NCBI RefSeq assembly: GCF_034119865.1
Contig: NZ_CP139421.1
Location: 4,690,501 to 4,754,500, forward strand
DNA length: 64,000 bases
Direction: 5' to 3'
Source: Algoriphagus sp. NG3
GTDB lineage: Bacteria > Bacteroidota > Bacteroidia > Cytophagales > Cyclobacteriaceae
The notes under the pieces are model-generated. The model searched no databases and was not told the origin of the DNA. It saw only the letters and a program-made list of their open reading frames with translations. Below, one piece after another: positions 62,455-64,000 of the stretch. Within the stretch, counting starts at the first letter, position 1; each line of letters starts with the position of its first letter. A program made the translations under genes and the position numbers.

Positions 62455-64000
62455 ATGAACAATTTCCGGAATCTTCTGAAGAACATTCTTCTGGTAGTAT
62501 TTATTACTACACCTGCTTATGTTTTTTCTCAGACTTTTGCTGAGAATGGAATGGTCGTGTCAGATCACTTAATCGCCTCTCAGGTAGGTGTGGACATTCT
62601 TAAAAAAGGAGGAAACGCCATCGATGCTGCTGTTGCTACGGCATTTGCACTGGAGGTGACCCATCCTGAGGCAGGGAATATCGGAGGTGGTGGATTCATA
62701 GTTTTTATGAATGCTGACGGTCAGGTAACCACATTTGATTTCAGGGAAAAAGCTCCTTTAGCAGCCAGTCCTACCATGTTTTTGGATGAGAATGGGGAGA
62801 TAAAAGACAATTCAAACCATAAAGGATTATTGGCGGTGGGCGTACCAGGAACTGTTGCTGGACTCTATCAAGCCCATCAAAAATATGGAAAGCTGTCGTG
62901 GGCAGAATTGGTAAAACCCTCTGTGGAATTGGCTAAAAAAGGCTTTACCATGAGTTACGGCTTATACAATGCCGCAGTTCGGATATCTGATAGGGATCCT
63001 TCAGAGGATATCATGCAAAATTACTTCAAGGGAAAAGATGGGGAAATAGTTAAGCCTGGACAGACATGGAAGCAACCCGCTCTCGCCAAAACTTTAAAAC
63101 AGATCCAAAAGCATGGGCGGGATGGATTCTATAAAGGTTGGGTAGCCCAGGAGATTGAGGATTACATGAAGGCGAACGGGGGTATCATCACCCGGGAGGA
63201 TCTGGAGAGATACGAAGCCGTGGAGCGAGAGCCTCTTAAAGGCTCCTTCAATGGCTACGACATCTATTCCATGCCTCCGCCTAGTTCGGGAGGTGTGGCA
63301 TTGATAGAGATGATGAACCTTATGGAAGAGGCTAATATCTCTGAAGTAGAATTCAATTCTACAGCTTATGTCCATTTGGTAGCGGAAGCTATGCGAAGAG
63401 CTTTTGCAGATAGAGCTGAATATCTTGGCGACCCCGATTTCAATAATGATATGCCTTTGGAGCGGTTACTTTCAAAAGATTTTGCTAAAAAGCGCTATGC
63501 AAACATAGATATGAATAAGACTTCCATATCTGATCCAGGTCAATTTGGCCATCCCTACGGAGGGGATAACACCACTCATTTCTCGGTAGTGGACAAGGAG
63601 GGCAATGCCATCTCGATGACTTACACACTGGAAAATTCCTATGGGGTGAAAATGGGCTCGGATAAACTGGGATTTATTTTCAACAATGAAATGGGGGATT
63701 TCAACCCTGTACCTGGAGTGACTACAGCTACTGGGCAGATAGGCTCCAATCCCAATCTGGTGGCGCCTGAGAAACGCATGCTTTCCAGTATGACTCCTAC
63801 AATAGTCGCTAAGGATGGTAAGCCTTATCTGGTAATCGGAAGCCCGGGGGGGAGAACAATTATCAACACTGTATTTCAGACTGTTCTTAACGTATTGGCT
63901 TATGATATGCGTATTGACCGTGCGATAGAGGCGATGAAAATACATCATCAATGGCTTCCGGACTACATTCTCTATGAGCGAAACCTGCTTTCGCCCGATA
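62455..64000 (+). CDS. ggt: Gamma-glutamyltransferase, 3' end cut by window edge
   Basis: I read this frame by hand from the ATG at 62455; it stays open to the end of the window (515 codons). The signal peptide ends near AYVFSQT (residue 26). Family blocks are GGNAIDAAVATAFALEVTHP (about 53-72), the GNIGGGGF box that follows, and NTTHFSVVD near residue 372, where the second Thr region is the self-cleavage nucleophile. SSMTPTIV and GSPGGRTIINT follow. It cleaves glutathione and gamma-glutamyl amides in the periplasm. Only the last part of the small subunit is missing. Confidence 0.93.
   Translation, partial: MNNFRNLLKNILLVVFITTPAYVFSQTFAENGMVVSDHLIASQVGVDILKKGGNAIDAAVATAFALEVTHPEAGNIGGGGFIVFMNADGQVTTFDFREKAPLAASPTMFLDENGEIKDNSNHKGLLAVGVPGTVAGLYQAHQKYGKLSWAELVKPSVELAKKGFTMSYGLYNAAVRISDRDPSEDIMQNYFKGKDGEIVKPGQTWKQPALAKTLKQIQKHGRDGFYKGWVAQEIEDYMKANGGIITREDLERYEAVEREPLKGSFNGYDIYSMPPPSSGGVALIEMMNLMEEANISEVEFNSTAYVHLVAEAMRRAFADRAEYLGDPDFNNDMPLERLLSKDFAKKRYANIDMNKTSISDPGQFGHPYGGDNTTHFSVVDKEGNAISMTYTLENSYGVKMGSDKLGFIFNNEMGDFNPVPGVTTATGQIGSNPNLVAPEKRMLSSMTPTIVAKDGKPYLVIGSPGGRTIINTVFQTVLNVLAYDMRIDRAIEAMKIHHQWLPDYILYERNLLSPD

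Overview
The window looks like chromosomal DNA from a pigmented gliding member of the Bacteroidota, most likely order Cytophagales and close to Algoriphagus (Cyclobacteriaceae). The evidence is a GldB gliding lipoprotein, a TonB-dependent receptor with a CarboxypepD_reg-like N-terminus, a flexixanthin-type carotenoid cluster with a fused CrtYcd lycopene cyclase, and a long run of DUF4221-type lipoproteins. This placement is inference from gene content; no rRNA gene is present. I saw no rRNA, tRNA or CRISPR array.

Layout. 1-6.4 kb: a truncated sensor histidine kinase, a GH28 pectinase-like enzyme, a small membrane protein, a zinc metallopeptidase, aquaporin and two small proteins, with two copies of a 77-bp palindrome-ended repeat. 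6.4-16.7 kb (all minus strand): TonB receptor, crtW, ispH, crtYcd, crtB, crtI, ECF sigma factor, a MerR/B12-binding (CarH/LitR-like) regulator, crtZ and cruF. Together these cover much of a route to a monocyclic keto-hydroxy carotenoid; crtE and crtD are not in the window. The regulator keeps the residues CarH uses to bind adenosylcobalamin, so light control is likely. 17.3-31.2 kb: twelve tandem paralogous lipoproteins, the most unusual part of the window. Their first eight members share nearly the same 3' end, two are mosaics, and a relic of a 3' end lies between the last two.

31.4-36.4 kb: a haem-copper oxidase subunit III-like protein, an SRPBCC-like protein, a Fur-family regulator, an aspartyl protease with a PDZ domain, and a LemA/TPM operon. 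36.5-43.2 kb: a molybdenum cofactor operon (moeA, mobA, cobA-type SUMT, moaD, moeB-rhodanese, moaE, a moaC-moaB fusion, moaA). 43.2-45.2 kb: an accessory patch with a HigBA-type toxin-antitoxin pair whose toxin gene is split by a 119-bp MITE-like element. 45.2-52.8 kb: a complete six-gene ebo cluster (eboA-F) divergent from a membrane protein that resembles Pyr4-type terpene cyclases.

52.9-64 kb: gldB, a two-domain fasciclin lipoprotein, a GT4 glycosyltransferase, asparagine synthetase, endonuclease III, a P1-family aminopeptidase, a P1B metal ATPase and a truncated gamma-glutamyltransferase.

The leading candidates for something new are the twelve-gene lipoprotein array with its signs of recombination and the terpene-cyclase-like protein beside the ebo cluster. 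The photoreceptor with its candidate operators and the MITE-split toxin come next.
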